DNA of 42,935 nucleotides from Gnetum montanum (lineage: Eukaryota; Streptophyta; Gnetopsida; Gnetales; Gnetaceae), in NCBI GenBank assembly GCA_015680685.1, contig MNCI01026473.1, positions 63,939-106,873 of the forward strand, in the 5' to 3' direction. The notes beneath the pieces were generated by a model, which had not been told where the DNA came from, made no database searches, and saw only the letters and a program-made list of their open reading frames with translations. Made by a program: the position numbers and the translations under genes. Below are positions 1-12,741 of this stretch, piece after piece; the stretch's first letter is position 1; every line of letters starts with the position of its first letter.

Positions 1-717
1 AAAATATATACACTAATGATACAACCGACAATGAGGTGAATAGTGAAGAGAAGGGTGGAGAGAAGGGAAATGGAATGGAATCCCAAGAACAAGGGGGTGT
101 ACAGCCCCTTGTGTGTTTTATGATTAATGTGACTTGGCGAATCTCATTCCAACTCTGGCTCAAACCAACCACTTCCAATGACTTCGCATCAATGCATTTG
201 GTTAAACCGTCCACTTGGATAACAAGGATGCATCTGCAAAGAGCCACCACCATTCCGACGAAACAACGGAGAGAATGGGAAGCGAGAAGGGCCTTAGTTA
301 GAGGGAACACTTTGGTTCCATAACCAGTGCTTACAGCCCAAATTTTATTTCTTCTAAGGGGTGTGCTTTGAATCCTCACTTTGGTTGTTTTTTTTTGTTT
401 TGTGTTTTTATGCGTGGGGACCACACCATGCAATAACTTGTGTTTAGGTTACAAAGTTGCTCGAATAAAGAGCCGTTCACTCTAGGACTCCTACTGCGAG
501 CACATGGGAAATTAATCTAACTCTGGAGTGTTCAAACTGCCAAAGCTTCGCTACTTCTAGCCAGGATTCAGAAATAAGGGGAGTGCCGCCTCTTATTTAT
601 AGATATGGCGGCGGACCATGATATCGCGTACGCGATATCGCATGGAGAGACGCGATATCGCGTACGCAATATAGCAGGGGATGCGATATCGCGACTTGTG
701 CAATCTGCGTCTCATCA
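1..717 (-). mobile_element. E3: truncated, internally deleted LTR retrotransposon
   Basis: Positions 1-440 are a minus-strand copy of the 3' untranslated tail seen in E4 (about 11840-12300) and E5 (about 28740-29160). At about 440 this tail joins directly to the R/U3 part of an LTR (442-717), so U5, the primer site, gag and protease are missing. The element runs off the left edge of the window. Its U3 end at 717 abuts plus-strand gag sequence of E1, so E3 inserted into E1. The left target duplication lies outside the window; the right copy would be CCAAG (718-722). A short reading frame at 36-323 has no recognisable domain and I do not regard it as a gene. Confidence 0.8.
442..717 (-). repeat. 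Partial LTR of E3 (U3 and part of R)
   Basis: Read on the minus strand, it starts at 717 with the TGAT-type terminus (CTCATCA on plus) and holds a U3 palindrome array, including the perfect 20-bp palindrome GATATCGCGTACGCGATATC at 620-639. A TATA-like stretch follows at about 594-602, then the R region with its AATAAAG-type signal. It matches the LTRs of E4 and E5. It breaks off at about 442. Confidence 0.82.
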
Positions 718-2290
718 CCAAGCAAAAGTATGGTATTGATCATTAAAACCAAATTCAATACGATGTTGGTCAATAATGGTAGAACTTTTTAATGAAAAAT
801 ATCAAACCTATGGAGGAGTGTCAGCCTTGAGGAAACAAATCCAAGGATGGAAACAAGTAAAACATGAACCCTTAGACATGGCCTTAGAAAGATATTATGC
901 ATTGTTAAACAACTGTTTAGGCCATGGGTTTTCCGAGGAAAGGCTAATGTACCATATCATTGATGGGCTACGTAATGAAACAAGAGAGACCTTAGGAATG
1001 TATGCCCAAGGTCAAGTATACGATCTACAAACCCATCAAATCCAAGAGCTTATTAAGCAGGTAGCAAAAGAAGAAGGAGAATTAGCTAGATGGATGAGTG
1101 TTGAAAAACATAAATGGGACCAAAATATTAACTCAACAAAGGTCCATGATCTTACAAAGGAGAAATCAACAAATCTCAAGGTGGAAACATCATCTTTGCC
1201 AATACAAAAATCGTTAGAAGAAGCTGAGGCAAAGATCAATAAGATGTTGGATTGGATGTATTAAAAGTTTGGAGAATGTGTCAACAACATTGGGGATAGA
1301 GTTTTGAAAACCCAAGAAGCAGGATGAAATAGTAGACAATCAGAAAGAAGGGATAAAGCAAATAAGAGTTGAACTGCTAATCATACGTATGAATGCAACA
1401 TATGCCTGTACGATCACCCCAAAGGCCAATGCCCAATATTGTTACATCTACATGAGCATTGGGGAAACAAGTTGCATCCAAAGTTCGTACAGAGATACTG
1501 TGTTCAATCATAGTGGCAACAATCCCAGTCATGGGGGAGACCACCCTTAGACTGGAGACACCCTTCATATTTTCTAGATCCAAATGCTTATCACATTCAA
1601 CACCCTGTTTTTCCAATTGGGCTAACATACTCTATCTCACCACAATACCATTCTCCTCAATACTATCAACCCATGCCTCCAACACAACCGCCACCTTGTG
1701 CATCTTATATTCCTCCTAACTTTCAACATTCTCATTCTTTCCCTCCTTCCACAGTGCCATCGATTGTTCCTAAGGTACCTGCACCATAGTAACAACCCAC
1801 GAATAACACTTGTGCTAATACTTCCGACAGCAGTGGGAAACCTCAACAACATCAAAAGTGCCCCTTCTTTAAACACCGTCGTAATAAGGGACAACATAAT
1901 TTAGAGGCCACTGCATCTTCCAACTCAGCACAAGCCCAACACTGTGGTGCACCCTTACCTTTGAACCCAACGCCTCATGTAACTTCATTAGGGCCACCAA
2001 CTAACACTCCAACAATCATACGACCCAATGAACACAACCATGGGAGGCATCATCCTAATCCTTGCATACCATCTAATGGTCCCAAATATCATAGTGGGTC
2101 AACTTGTTATCCAGGAACTACATCGTATAAAGTGCCCCACTATGCTTATTATAATCAAGTGTGTGAACCCTGAGGGGATAAGTATGGACCAACCCCAATA
2201 CTTCCAACATGCAAGGATCCTCAACCTTCATTTATTAATCCTTTCCATGCTCAACTGATTAGTTATGGGGGATATCCCCCATTTTACTAA
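718..2290 (+). pseudogene. gag: Gag remnant of E1
   Basis: This is a Ty3-type retrotransposon Gag. The best frame is 776-1264, with the core WVELFNEKYQTYGG, RKQIQGWKQ, YYALLNNCLGHGF, HIIDGLRNETRETLG and VAKEEGEL segments shared with E2, E4 and E5. Upstream codons (718-775) are homologous but broken by stops. Downstream, a cysteine/histidine motif CNICLYDHPKGQCP (C-x2-C-x3-H-x4-C, about 1395-1440) is followed by a proline/glutamine-rich tail (about 1500-2290) in several frames. The protease present in E2, E4 and E5 is not recognisable here and may be deleted. Gag would form the virus-like particle. Many stops and frameshifts make it non-functional. Confidence 0.85.
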
Positions 2291-4201
2291 CAATAAGGAT
2301 TAATAAATATTTTTCATTTTCTTTAATTTTACAACTTTTTGTTTTCTAGTTTTTCATTTTTCAACTTTTTGTTTGATCTTGTTATCTCTTTGTGTGTTTT
2401 TGTCTTTTCACGCTTTTGTAAGTAATCTCATATATGAATAAAACACTCATGTGGATCATTGGTTGAGGTTTGTTCTATGTTATTAAGTCATGAGTGATCA
2501 ATTATTTGGAACAGTGAGCCCATTACACCCACTCATCCACTCTATAAATAAAAGGTTTTGTCTAAGGGTACAGTGGTATTCTTGACATTTTTAAAACTTA
2601 AAAATTAATTTTGTGTTCATTGTACCTAGAATGAAGAAGGATGGACCAAGAGGGAGTGATTAGGGTGTGACATCAAGGGGACTTGCAGACTCTCTTTGGT
2701 GAAAACTGTGGGTGTTATCATGCAACGTAGTTGTACTAAGATCCTTGTAGATCTAACGAAAAATGGGAGTAAGAGTAATCAAAAGGGCACTCGAAAATCA
2801 ACTGCTGTTCTAGGGGGTCCCACTAGAAAGACATGCATCCATGCCTGAAGGTTTGCGGCTTCTCTAGATTCAGTAAAGTGAAAAAAAAGAGAAGAAAGAA
2901 GAAAAGAAAAGAAAAACAAAGTGCCATAAAACAAAAAACACTCCTCCCTTGTACTAAATGCCAAGGATTGTATGCCTTGTTGTTATGGTACTCTCATAGT
3001 TGTTCATCATGGGATGAAACAATGCGATGTCACTGATTAGAAGGATAGACTTGGTCCTGATCTTGGAACGATGGGTTAATGACACCTTAATCATGCTTTA
3101 CACGCAGGATTCACTGTGCCCTAGGTCAGTTACCTCATGTCCCAATCTCTACAATCCCCTTCTATAGTTCATCTCATCTCACTATTCGTATAATTGTAGC
3201 TCGTGTCTCGTGTAGCATAGAATTTTCATTTCATTTCGGTGATATTTACATGTGTGTGTTTTTTGAAGTTAGTGCGGATTACATTTAACCCTTCTAGTGG
3301 CCATGGACACTTTAAGTCTGGTTACACAAGGGCATTATAGGTTGGAACCTACTTTGGGGAGGACCCACTTGTGTAATCTTTTGTAATCTTCACTCATGAC
3401 ATAGCTCACACACACCATTTATTACCCTTCACGTATTGTTCATGATATTCTTTCCCTTATTACTATCCCTCCGATTCAACATTCCTATGAATCATCACAT
3501 AGCCTTTTTCTCTACCATTGAAGGTCCTTATTGATAAAACCCACAGATCATTATTCATGTCTTTAAAACCATCTAATTACCTAAGAACCCCTTAACAATC
3601 GTCTAGATGTCCTTAGTTTACATCATTTAATTTCAAAGAAATATTAAAAATTCAGTACATTCTCTAAGTGCCCTAACTTCAATGAAAATATATATACGTG
3701 ACCCCCCTATGTTAATCAACATCATTTGCAATTGTTCACGCAGGGGAAGTTTTTCAATTCCTCTCTACGACTTGCGATTGCGCGTCCCTTGCTTTCATAT
3801 CCATAACTCGCTTGCTGATACTCCGATTTTCATTCCATTTGAACCTACTTGAACTTGGAGTGTTCAGCTTAGTCATGGGGGAGGGGCACATGCCGAATAG
3901 TGCATATAGTGCATAAATTTTTTTTGAAATTCATCATTGCCCGAAGGACATCTTTAAGGGTAATTAGTTCTAAAATTAAGAATAAAATGTGTCAAAAACA
4001 ATTTCATCCCCTTAGCTATACTAGAAAATTAAATTTGGAAACAACCTAAGCAAAGAGGACTCAACATTATAATCTTTCAGGGACATGTTCTTCCAATAAT
4101 TAACATCACATGGAAATAAAGTAAATCTATTAAGGCAAGCAGTATGGTATAACCTAACTTTGGTAACAACCTTACTAAGAATTGGTCCTGTATGATTGCA
4201 G
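2291..4201 (+). other. E1 untranslated tail and leader before ORF2
   Basis: There is no convincing gene. It opens with a T-rich tract (about 2310-2400) that corresponds to similar tracts after the protease in the other copies, and includes an A/G-rich stretch at 2879-2922. About 2625-2690 and the block CTTTGGGGAGGACCCACT (3352-3369) are conserved with E2 (minus, about 19040-19060), E4 (11740-11760) and E5 (29294-29312). From about 3750 to 4200 it matches the E2 segment 18106-18900. It ends TGATTGCAG directly before the ORF2 ATG at 4202, which looks like a 3' splice site. Confidence 0.65.
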
Positions 4202-6809
4202 ATGGTCCCAAAATGCGAACAACAGGAAGGTCCTACTCAAGGTGCGATCAAACGATCTCAGAGACGTGGAAGACAAGATCCTATCGGACAACATGCAAAA
4301 CAGGAGGAACAATCATTCAGCATTCATCAAGAAGATCCTCCTATCGTACGGTCCGGACAGGCAGAAGTAGGAGATACCCTCTTTGAAAGAGGTGCCTCGT
4401 ACTTAGGGGAAACGTATCAATTTTGGCACAATGAAGAAGAAGGCACCATGGTTAACATTTGTGGTGTGACAGTGGACTTCTCTACACAGGCAATTTCAGA
4501 AGTGTTAAACCTTTCGAACTCAGGGCCCCAGGTTGCTCGGTTATCCACCTGTTCAGACCCCGATGTGCGAAAGAATTGGTTAGAGAAGGCTTATGGCAGA
4601 GATAAAGCATTTGATGAATTGACGACAGAAGAGAGAGTTTATTTCAAAATTGGAACCTATGACCTCTTCCCCACAAAAGGCTTGAAAAGAATATCCACGT
4701 ATACGGCTAGAGGATGTGCAATGTTGATGGGAAAGGTTAACGCTAACCTTCACCATCTATATTTGATGGAGATCCCAAGGCAATTTGAAGAACGGAAGTT
4801 AGGGAAGATGGCACTGCCCTTCCCCTGTCTTATTAGAAAACTGTGTCGACAGGCTGGTATTCAGGGGTACACTAATGACGTCCTCTGAAAAGCCCAGAAT
4901 GCTTCTTATGCTGAATTACTAAAAGTGCCAGGTCCAAGAAAGAGCACTGGCGAAGAGCTGAGACTAGATGATGAAGAAGAACAGATGACTAGAGCACCTG
5001 CAACTCAACTTACAAGACCCAGTCAACCTCCAGCCACAAGTCCCAGCCAACAACAAGGAGCAAGGCCTAGCATAGGCTAGGATCAACTACCACCGCCGTA
5101 AGATTACAGACCATCAATGAGCCATCTTAGGGCCATCGCTGAGACAGTCAGCTGGGGAAGTCGTCATGACACAAACCTCTTCCACGTCATTAATGATGCC
5201 GATCAGCCTGCAGTTTCGTTAGATCGCACAAGGGGCAAATTATCAATTCAAACAGGAGGAGGGAAAAGCATATGGTTGCAACAGATCTCAAGAAACGCGA
5301 CATCTATTCAAGTGCAGTTAGAGACTGGTGAAGGGGCCACTGTGGTGGTCATGCAACACCAGAATGCCGCAGGAGCTGCTGAAGTGATCGCTGACCACAT
5401 CAAGGAATCCTTTAATGTACCTGTTGTGCCTCTCAGGAGCATGGGATGCTCAAACTCTTACTGGGACCTCAATGACTCCTGCGGAACATGAGGATGTACT
5501 TGACAGATTACTTCAAATAGGACAAGTAATGACGTCTCTGTTTGACATCCATCAAGATGTCACAGCAATTCAATCAGACCTCATTTTCACAAAGGGGAAG
5601 CTGGTCATATCCGAAGTGAGGACCGAGCATGTTGAAGCTGAAGTGCAGAAATTACAAGAGCAGTTCGCGGCCTTACAAGCAACACAGCGGGATCCTCTAC
5701 AATTTGTTCCCGCAGACCAGTTAGAAAATTTTAGAATCGAGAAAATAACAAAGTTGATCGTAGAGAATAAGAATGTGGTAGGAGAAAAGGAAACAGTTGT
5801 TTGGGATGCCTCCGCATCACAGGCGTAAACCCATGCATATCTTAAGGCACTCAAGGCCTTAGAGGAAGAAAATCAGTAGTTGGTTGCAGATAACCTTCGG
5901 TTGACCTCTATGGAGAAACAAAAGAATGTTCTTGATGAACACTTTCATCAGCTACGAGAATAATTCATTCGAGTCAACTGAGATGTAAGCCGTTTAGCCA
6001 GAGAGAATCGAACCCTCTCAATGGAGGAGGTACGCGCTATTCGACAAAAATCAGCAATTGAGATAAGCATGTGGCAGAATGAGGCTAAACGACATGAGAA
6101 GCTGAAGGAGCATTTCTGTGATCAGGTGGGGATGTATAAAAAAATCCTAGAGAAGGAGATCCATATGGCCAAGGCTCAAATTAACAATATCAGTGCTCAA
6201 CACATTGATTGGCGCACCATATTGGACACTTACGCCTTCGCCCACCAAGCAGAAGTTAAGAACTAGGACCTGCAGATCCAGGACTTGATGGAATACATGA
6301 AGTTGGCAAACCTTAAATATGCTAACCTTGCCATGTTAACAGCAAGGCACTCGAGGTCAAAGCTCAAGTAGCAGGTAGCTTCCACTCACATCAAATATGA
6401 AGCAAAATTTGTAGAGCACAAGAATATGGTTGAGAAACTAGATGTCACAAATTCTGAACTCGATGTGGTAAAAGCAAGCTACCAGGGATAGAAAGACGTT
6501 GCAACCGACTTGGCTTGACAACTATTTTATCTTCATGAATACAAAGACAAAGCCGGAGCCTATGAAGAGGAACGACGGGTGTTCGCGGCGTGGTAAGTCA
6601 AGGCCAACCAAATGTTCCCGCAACTACCCTGTCCGTGGGAGGTGCCAACTCCATCAAACATCGGAACACTAGCATGGACGGCACAAGACCCTCAGACCGA
6701 AGAGGAGAAGCTCCAGGCAATACTTCAATGCCATCAAGATTCAAAGCCTAGAGCACATGACAAAGGGAAAGCACCCATGGAGGAGCCACCGCCACCAGGA
6801 ACTACATGA
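4202..6809 (+). pseudogene. E1 ORF2: plant-transposon-domain and coiled-coil protein
   Basis: The ATG at 4202 follows TGATTGCAG, a likely splice acceptor. Residues about 60-228 resemble the InterPro 'putative plant transposon protein' domain: GVTVDFSTQAISEVLNL, then RKNWLEKAY, YFKIGTYDLFPT, and LPFPCLIRKLCRQAG. A proline/glutamine linker (about 4900-5100) follows, then a long heptad-rich, charged segment (about 5490-6600) typical of a coiled coil, and a C-terminus EEPPPPGTT at 6809. The intact protein would have been about 870 residues. The frame is broken by a shift near 5440-5480 and by many stops, most explained by C-to-T at CAA, CAG or CGA (for example TGA at 4886 where E2 keeps an arginine). 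Its function is unknown; a role in particle assembly or nuclear targeting is speculation. Confidence 0.72.
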
Positions 6810-6969
6810 GTTCCACATTCTTGTAGTAGTTGTAGTATTTTTCTGTGTTGTGTCTTCCCACACTGCGACATTATTTCATTTCTTTTTCTAGTTAATAATC
6901 CCATACCTATCCACTGTGTAATCAATGGAGCTTGTTCTCTTTGTAACTTGAGGATAGGTTTTTATTCAG

Positions 6970-6980
6970 TCGTGGGGGTA
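6970..6980 (+). promoter_or_regulatory. Polypurine tract of E1
   Basis: The sequence TCGTGGGGGTA lies immediately before the LTR start TGATGGG. The same G-run followed by TA precedes the 3' LTR of E5 (30035-30045), so it is the likely plus-strand priming site. Confidence 0.65.
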
Positions 6981-7849
6981 TGATGGGATGCGGTATCGCA
7001 TGGGCCGTGATATCGCGTACGACGCGATATTACGACTGCCGCGATATCGCGTACGACGCGATATTACGACTGCCGCGATATCACATCTTTCCTACGATAT
7101 CGTAGTCTGCTGCAATGTCTATAAATAAGAAGTAGCTCTTCCTTGTTTATCATCATAGAATAGAAGTAGCGAAGCTTTGGCAGTTTGATCACTCCAAAGA
7201 TAGATTATTTTTCCCGTGTCTACCTGCAATGTGGTGAATGTAATTGTATGACATCCTTTATTCGAGTGTGATGTACTTGGACACGCACATGATCGAAAAT
7301 AAAGATTGAGATTACTTCATCATTGCAGCATTCACTTTGTTGTTTATTTATTTATTTATTTAATTTTTGTTTACTGCTTTCTCTCTCACCCTTATCTCCT
7401 AGTAATGCGGAATGAGTACGACTTGATTACGAGCATTTAAGTGTGACTACTTGGTATCCCAGTGGCGTACCTAGGATTTGCGCTTAGTAATCCCAGTGGT
7501 AGTTGAGCATGAGGTCCAAGATGTGTACGGATGATCGAGGAATCGGATGCTCATCGCACTTAGGCTAGATTAGACTTTCTTACCCTTTCTCTCCTAGCTT
7601 AGCTTAGTTAATATTACTTTTCATTGCCTTCAGGAGTAGCGTTAGAATTAGGAACACATCATACACCTCACTCTGGACTAAACCATACCTGACAAATATA
7701 ATACTAGTCCAGGTGGGAAGACAGCGAACTGCGACCTAAGGTTAATGATTTAGGTGCCACAACTAGTCCATCTGAGGAGTTCGATTGGATCACGTGTGAA
7801 AACGCTCGTATTTGTATGGTTGAGTGTAGGGGTATCTTGCCACTCATCA
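6981..7849 (+). repeat. 3' LTR of E1
   Basis: 869 bp, from TGATGGG to CTCATCA. U3 contains a palindrome array with a 34-bp direct repeat (7006-7039 and 7040-7073). A TATA box (TATAAATAAG) lies at about 7120 and an AATAAAG signal at about 7298. The R/U5 part closely resembles the solo LTR at 35591-36400. The last about 60 bases, up to GTAGGGGTA and CCACTCATCA, are shared by every LTR in the window. Confidence 0.88.
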
Positions 7850-8770
7850 CAATGTTTGATGGAATTGACACATCCCATAGGCATGGTAGCTGCAGAAAAA
7901 TTTGATTTACTTTGACATACCAAGTTGTGAACTGCCTTCTCTCCTCTTCTAATGCTCTGGCCTTCTCTTGGAGTTCATGATAATTAGTCAATCTCCTAGC
8001 TAGGTTTGGTACCACATCCTCTTGCCTGTGGTATCCAGCCTTCACTACTTCCAATTCAAAGTTTGTCACTTGGAGTTTCTACAAAGCATTTTTTTTATCT
8101 ACAAACTCTTTCTCATATAATGTATATGTGGTCGCTAATTGCTATTCTAGCTTATTTCTAGGCCTCCCTGCTGTTAACATAGCCAAGTTAGCATAATGGA
8201 GGTTAGCTAACCCCATGTACTCTTTCAGGTCCTCTATTTGTACGTCTTTGTTTTTCAGTTTTGATTGGTGGACAAGGGCAACACTATCCAAGATGGGTTG
8301 CCAATTAGGATTTTGTGCTAAAATTGTGATGATTCTAGCATTTTCCATCTAGATTTCTTTCTCGTTTATCTACTTATACATGCCCACCTTGTCACAGAAG
8401 TGTTCCTTGAGCCTTTTATGTTTCTTTGTCTCATTTTGCCACACGCTAATTTCAATGGCTAATTTTTGTCAAATGATGTGTACCTCCTCCATAAAGAGGG
8501 TTCTATTTTCTCTTACAAGGTGGCTCATATCCTAGTTAACCCTCTCCATTTGTTCTCTTAACTAGTGGATGCTCTCCTCTAAGATGTTTTACTACATCTT
8601 TATAGTGGTCAACCTTATGTTATTAGCAACAAGTTGTTTATTTTTCTCTTGTACTATGGTAAGTGCCTTCACATGTGCATATGTTTATGCTTTAGCTATG
8701 GAGGTATTTCATATCGTTTTCTCCCTCTCAATTGCAAAACTATTTATTCTACTCGATTAGGTTGCTGATA
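7850..8770 (-). pseudogene. E2 ORF2, C-terminal coiled-coil piece
   Basis: On the minus strand, 8348-8142 and 8069-7704 (into the E1 LTR) match the C-terminal coiled coil of E1 ORF2 (about 6020-6660). Shared features include an 'LANLHYANLAMLTA' stretch and the QLPCLWDVSIPSNI segment that corresponds to QLPCPWEVPTPSNI in E1. It is broken by stops and cut at 7850 by E1. The solo LTR at 8776-9638 separates it from the preceding piece. Confidence 0.75.
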
Positions 8771-8775
8771 TGCTT

Positions 8776-9638
8776 TAATGAGTCCCAATATCGAACCCTC
8801 GATATTAGACCTGCAATATCAGGCCCTCGATATCGGATACGCGATATCGGAGTTGCCAAAGCGATATCAGACATGCGATATCTGAACTTGTCTCATCGCC
8901 TATAAATAAGAGACAGGGGCACTTGGTTTCGTAGTTAGTTTCTTAGTCCCTTAGCTAAACCCTTGCAGTTTTCCATTTCCAGAGTTAGCATTATTTTTGA
9001 GTGTCCGCAGTAAGAGTCATAAAATGAATGGATCTTTATTTAAGCATTGTGTACTTGAGCATACCTTATGTTCAGAAATAAAGATAAACTTTGTGATAAA
9101 CCTTGCAACATTCAAAATAGCTTAATTATTTCATTTAAATGTTATTTACTGTTATTTGCCACTCTCATTAGTTAATTAATGTTATTTTTATTGAATTGTT
9201 AATTATCAACGAATTAGCACACTCAATATGCCCACTTCGAGCATACGTGGAACACTTGGTAACCTAGTAATGACTAGCATTTGGTAATCCCATTAGTGTT
9301 ACACTTGTTCGAGACGTGTCCAGCAAGTGGGAATGGATGCTGGTGTTAGGACTAGTTAGAGCATAGTTAATTAGTTAAATCAAATTAGTTACTCAATTAT
9401 TTCATTTCTCCATTTTAAGCACCAAGAACATAAAACATAAAAAGCATAAAAATAATATACCTCAAGTTTACTTAACTATACAATTATGCCTTACAAGTAA
9501 GCTTGGGAAGACAACGATTGCATAACCCATCCTTGTTCTATGTAAGTGCATAAGAACTTAATCCTTGGAGTTCAACCGGATCGTGTGTAAACACTCATAT
9601 TCGTATGGTTGGGTGTAGGGGTACCTTGCCACTCATCA
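8776..9638 (+). mobile_element. Solo LTR in E2 ORF2
   Basis: An 863-bp LTR is flanked by the perfect 5-bp duplication TGCTT (8771-8775 and 9639-9643). It starts TAATGAG (a decayed TGATGAG-like end) and finishes CTCATCA. U3 carries GATATCGG/GATATC repeats (about 8790-8890), followed by TATAAATAAG at about 8892 and an AATAAAG signal near 9078. The interrupted coiled-coil reading resumes on both sides, which confirms insertion followed by LTR-LTR recombination. Confidence 0.88.
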
Positions 9639-9643
9639 TGCTT

Positions 9644-10234
9644 TGTTTTGAATTGCTTGATTTGGTTAGGCATAATGAATTACATTGGATCTCTTCATTC
9701 AACTCTGAAGGCTACAAGCTCTTCTTGTAGTTTCAGAATTTTTGTCTCTACATGCTCCTCCATGGCATCTGGCATGACCAATTTTCCTTTGGTAGTGATG
9801 AGCTCAGATTGTACTGTAGTGACATCACTGGGGATGTCAAACAATGTTGTCATGAATTTTCGAGTCTGTAGTAGTCTATTGAGCACATCCTCATGGTCAT
9901 TAGGAGTCATCAAGATTCCAACTATAATTTGAGTATCTTTAGCTCCAGTTAGATTCATCGATGATATAATAAGTACATTAAAAGATTCCTTGATGTGATC
10001 ATTGATCGCCTTTGCTACTCCCATTGTATCCTAGTGTTGCATTATCATAACTATGGCTCCTTCTCCAATCTCTAGCACCACTTGAAATGATCCAGCGTTC
10101 CTAGAGATTTATTGTTACCATTGTATCTCTCCTCTTGACTATAATAAAATCTATTCACTTGCTGGATCAGCTAAACTTATGGGTTGGATGACACTTTCAA
10201 TAACTTTGTAAAGGTTGACCTACTCCCTTATTCC
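9644..10234 (-). pseudogene. E2 ORF2, middle piece
   Basis: The minus-strand reading 10024-9695 contains INDHIKESFNV, then HEDVLNRLLQTRKFMTTLFD and KLVMPDAMEEHVETKILKL, matching E1 ORF2 at about 5390-5700. The upstream part, to 10234, aligns with E1 after its WGSR segment but has stops. The E4 insertion (duplicated target CCAGC) separates it from the N-terminal piece, and the solo LTR separates it from the C-terminal piece. Confidence 0.75.
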
Positions 10235-10239
10235 CCAGC

Positions 10240-11010
10240 TGATGAGTGGCGAGGTACCCCTACACTCAACCATATGAATACAAGCGTAGCATGCATGATC
10301 TGGTCGAACTCCACAGACTAAGTGCCTACACGCCTCATGGAACACTTAAGGTTAATTATTCGTTGTCTTCCCAGACTTACTTGTAGTTGTCATGGTGTAT
10401 GGTTAAGTAAGTCTGAGGTATATGATTTTTATGTCTTTTTGGTTTTATCTCCTATGTTGATAAGATGAAGGGTGAAGAGACTAATTACTAACTTTAACTA
10501 ACTAACTAAGTTTGAATTAACCTAGCGTCAGCAACCGTTCCCACTTACCGTTCACACCCTGAACCAATGCAACTGTGGTTACCAAACGCTAGTCGTTGTT
10601 GGGATCACCACGCGTAACGCATGTGCTCAAAGTAGTCGTACTGAGGCACTTAACTAGGAGAGAAGGGTTGAGAGAGATTTAATTCCTAATAAAGCATGTA
10701 AATTATAAACAGTAAATAACAATAAATACAAGTCCTATTTAGCTTATTCCATGCACTACAAGGTTTATCCAAGAAGTTTTTCTTTATTTCCGTACACAAA
10801 TATGTGTTTAGGTAAAATATTTGCTCGAATAAAGATCCGTTCACTTTGGAGCTCCTACTGTGGGCACATGGAAAATATTCTATCTCTGGAGAGGTAAAAA
10901 TGCTAAGGGTCTTGATCTAGATGATAAAATAAGGGAGAGCCGCCTCTTATTTATAGATATGACAACGCACTACGATATCACAGGGGACAACACGATATCG
11001 CGTCCCATCA
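10240..11010 (-). repeat. 3' LTR of E4
   Basis: 771 bp. On plus it runs from TGATGAGTGG to CGTCCCATCA. It pairs with the 5' LTR at 16207-17004; the alignment is close but shows scattered, mostly transition differences. Its palindrome array (about 10975-11005) is shorter than that of other copies. On the minus strand it is preceded by the CATGGGCATA purine-rich stretch. Confidence 0.9.
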
Positions 11011-12706
11011 TATGCCCATGATTGAATAAAAACTTGTCCTCAAGTTCCTTACAAAATATTGGGAAGGTATGGGATTATTGACTAAATGGAATTAATGGGG
11101 TGACATGTGAACGGATCATCATTACAATACAACAAAACTGGTGTTCATGACAAGAAGAGTGAACACCTTATTACATTGACATCAGGCCTTATTTGGCAAC
11201 TTGAGAAAGAGAGAGAGAAAGAAATTTTGCTGCTGCCAACGCCAAGATTGCACCTTTCGTTGTCCATCCGTAAGCACGCCATCGATCTTGCTCCTGGCAT
11301 AACTACTTCAGCATAGCTCCATTCCAAGTGTTCTCTCCAGAGCCAATCCATTGTTGCATGATTTCCATCTGCACACACAACACAGTCTTTATATTAACAA
11401 GGGTAAATGAATCACAATGTAGTTGATACCTTGCTCCAGTGAAAGGTCCACTGGCTGAGTTGTGGTATGGCTGATTGCAAGTCTGGAGATATAATATTGA
11501 TGACTACCGAAGGTGTAGGGGTTAGAAGAAAATCGAAAAAATTGAGCCCCGCACCCCCATGACTAATAGCGAACCTCCGGTAGCAATAGAATGGAGAAAG
11601 AAAAGGAACAAGAAAGATGGAGAAAAAGAGACAACTGTAACGTCGATGATATGGATGTCAAGATGGAAATGAACAAAATAGAGTTAATTGCAAAATGTTA
11701 AGGGAAATAATTTAATGGATGCACCAAGTAGGAATGTCAGTGGGTCCTCCCCAAAGTAGGCTCATGCCCTTAATGCCCTGACAAACCCACATTCAAAGAG
11801 TTCGTAGGCTCTGGGAATGTCATTCAAACAATGTATCCACCAAAATATACACTAATGATACAACTAGCAATGAGGTGAACAATGGAGAGAAGGATGAAGA
11901 GGAGAGAATGGAATGGAATTCGAAGAACAAGGTGGTGTATAGCCCCTTTTGTAGTTCATGATTAATGTGACTTAGTAAATCCCATTCCAAGTCCGACCTC
12001 AAACAAACCACATCTAGTGACTTCGCATCAATGCATTCGGTTAATCCATCCTCTTGAAGTAATAAGAATGCCTTCACCCAAGAGCCACCACCATTCTGAC
12101 GAAACAAGGAGGAGAGAATGGGAAGCGAGAAGGGCCTTAGTTAGAGGAAAATTTTTTTATTTTGAGTTTCATAACCAGTGCTTGTTGCCCAAATGATTAT
12201 TTCGTCTAAGGGGTGTGCTTTGAATTCTCACTTTCCTTTCTCTTTTTTTTTGATTGATGTGTTTATGCATGAGAACCACACCATGCAAAGACTTTGTTAT
12301 TTTTATTGCTCAGCTTCCCGATAATTGGCTAACATCGAAGTGGCAAGAAAACTGAAGAAGAAAACATCCAAGCACCCAAGAGAATGGCCAACACAAATGC
12401 ATCAAGTTCCCTTGAAGTCACATCCTTTTCAATCCTTGAGTCCTTCCTTAGTTTGAGAAATACCTAGTTACTGATTCATTAATAGTTCTTATTTATAAAG
12501 GGACCGTACATTTCCAAGCCGAGAGAGACCATAGAAACTAGTGGATGAATGGATGAAGTGACCTCATTGCCTGCCATATCAAAAGAAACATACCTTAGTA
12601 TCAACATCATGACTTAAAGGTAAAAACCAAATATTAGCAATCAATAGAAACATGGTTCATACCATCATGAAGAACACTTATTGGGTGACAAACTTACACA
12701 GTGGAT

Positions 12707-12741
<35 letters not shown>

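Larger units (their letters stand above)
718..7849 (+). mobile_element. E1: RT-less LTR retrotransposon (gag + ORF2), 5' end missing
   Basis: The order on plus is gag remnant (718-2290), T-rich tract and tail (2291-3450), leader (about 3450-4201), ORF2 (4202-6809), polypurine tract (6970-6980) and 3' LTR (6981-7849). The 5' part is cut off by the E3 insertion and the window edge. The same order occurs on the minus strand in E2, so this is an element architecture and not a chance juxtaposition. The 3' LTR ends in CTCATCA and is followed at once by minus-strand E2 coiled-coil sequence, so E1 inserted into ORF2 of E2; the right target copy would be CAATG (7850-7854). No RT, RNase H or integrase signature was seen. 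Confidence 0.82.

Noticed and set aside
36-323. 95-residue plus-strand frame
   Set aside because: Lies antisense to the non-coding tail of E3; the corresponding stretch of E4 and E5 is not kept open in the same frame.
7006-7073. CRISPR-like short repeats
   Set aside because: The 34-bp repeats are directly adjacent without spacers, lie in a eukaryotic LTR U3 and are palindromic.
11820-12107. 95-residue minus-strand frame in the E4 tail (RQNGGGSWVKAFLLLQEDG)
   Set aside because: Related sequence in E5 and E3 has different frames and stops; possibly a captured fragment, but no family was recognised.
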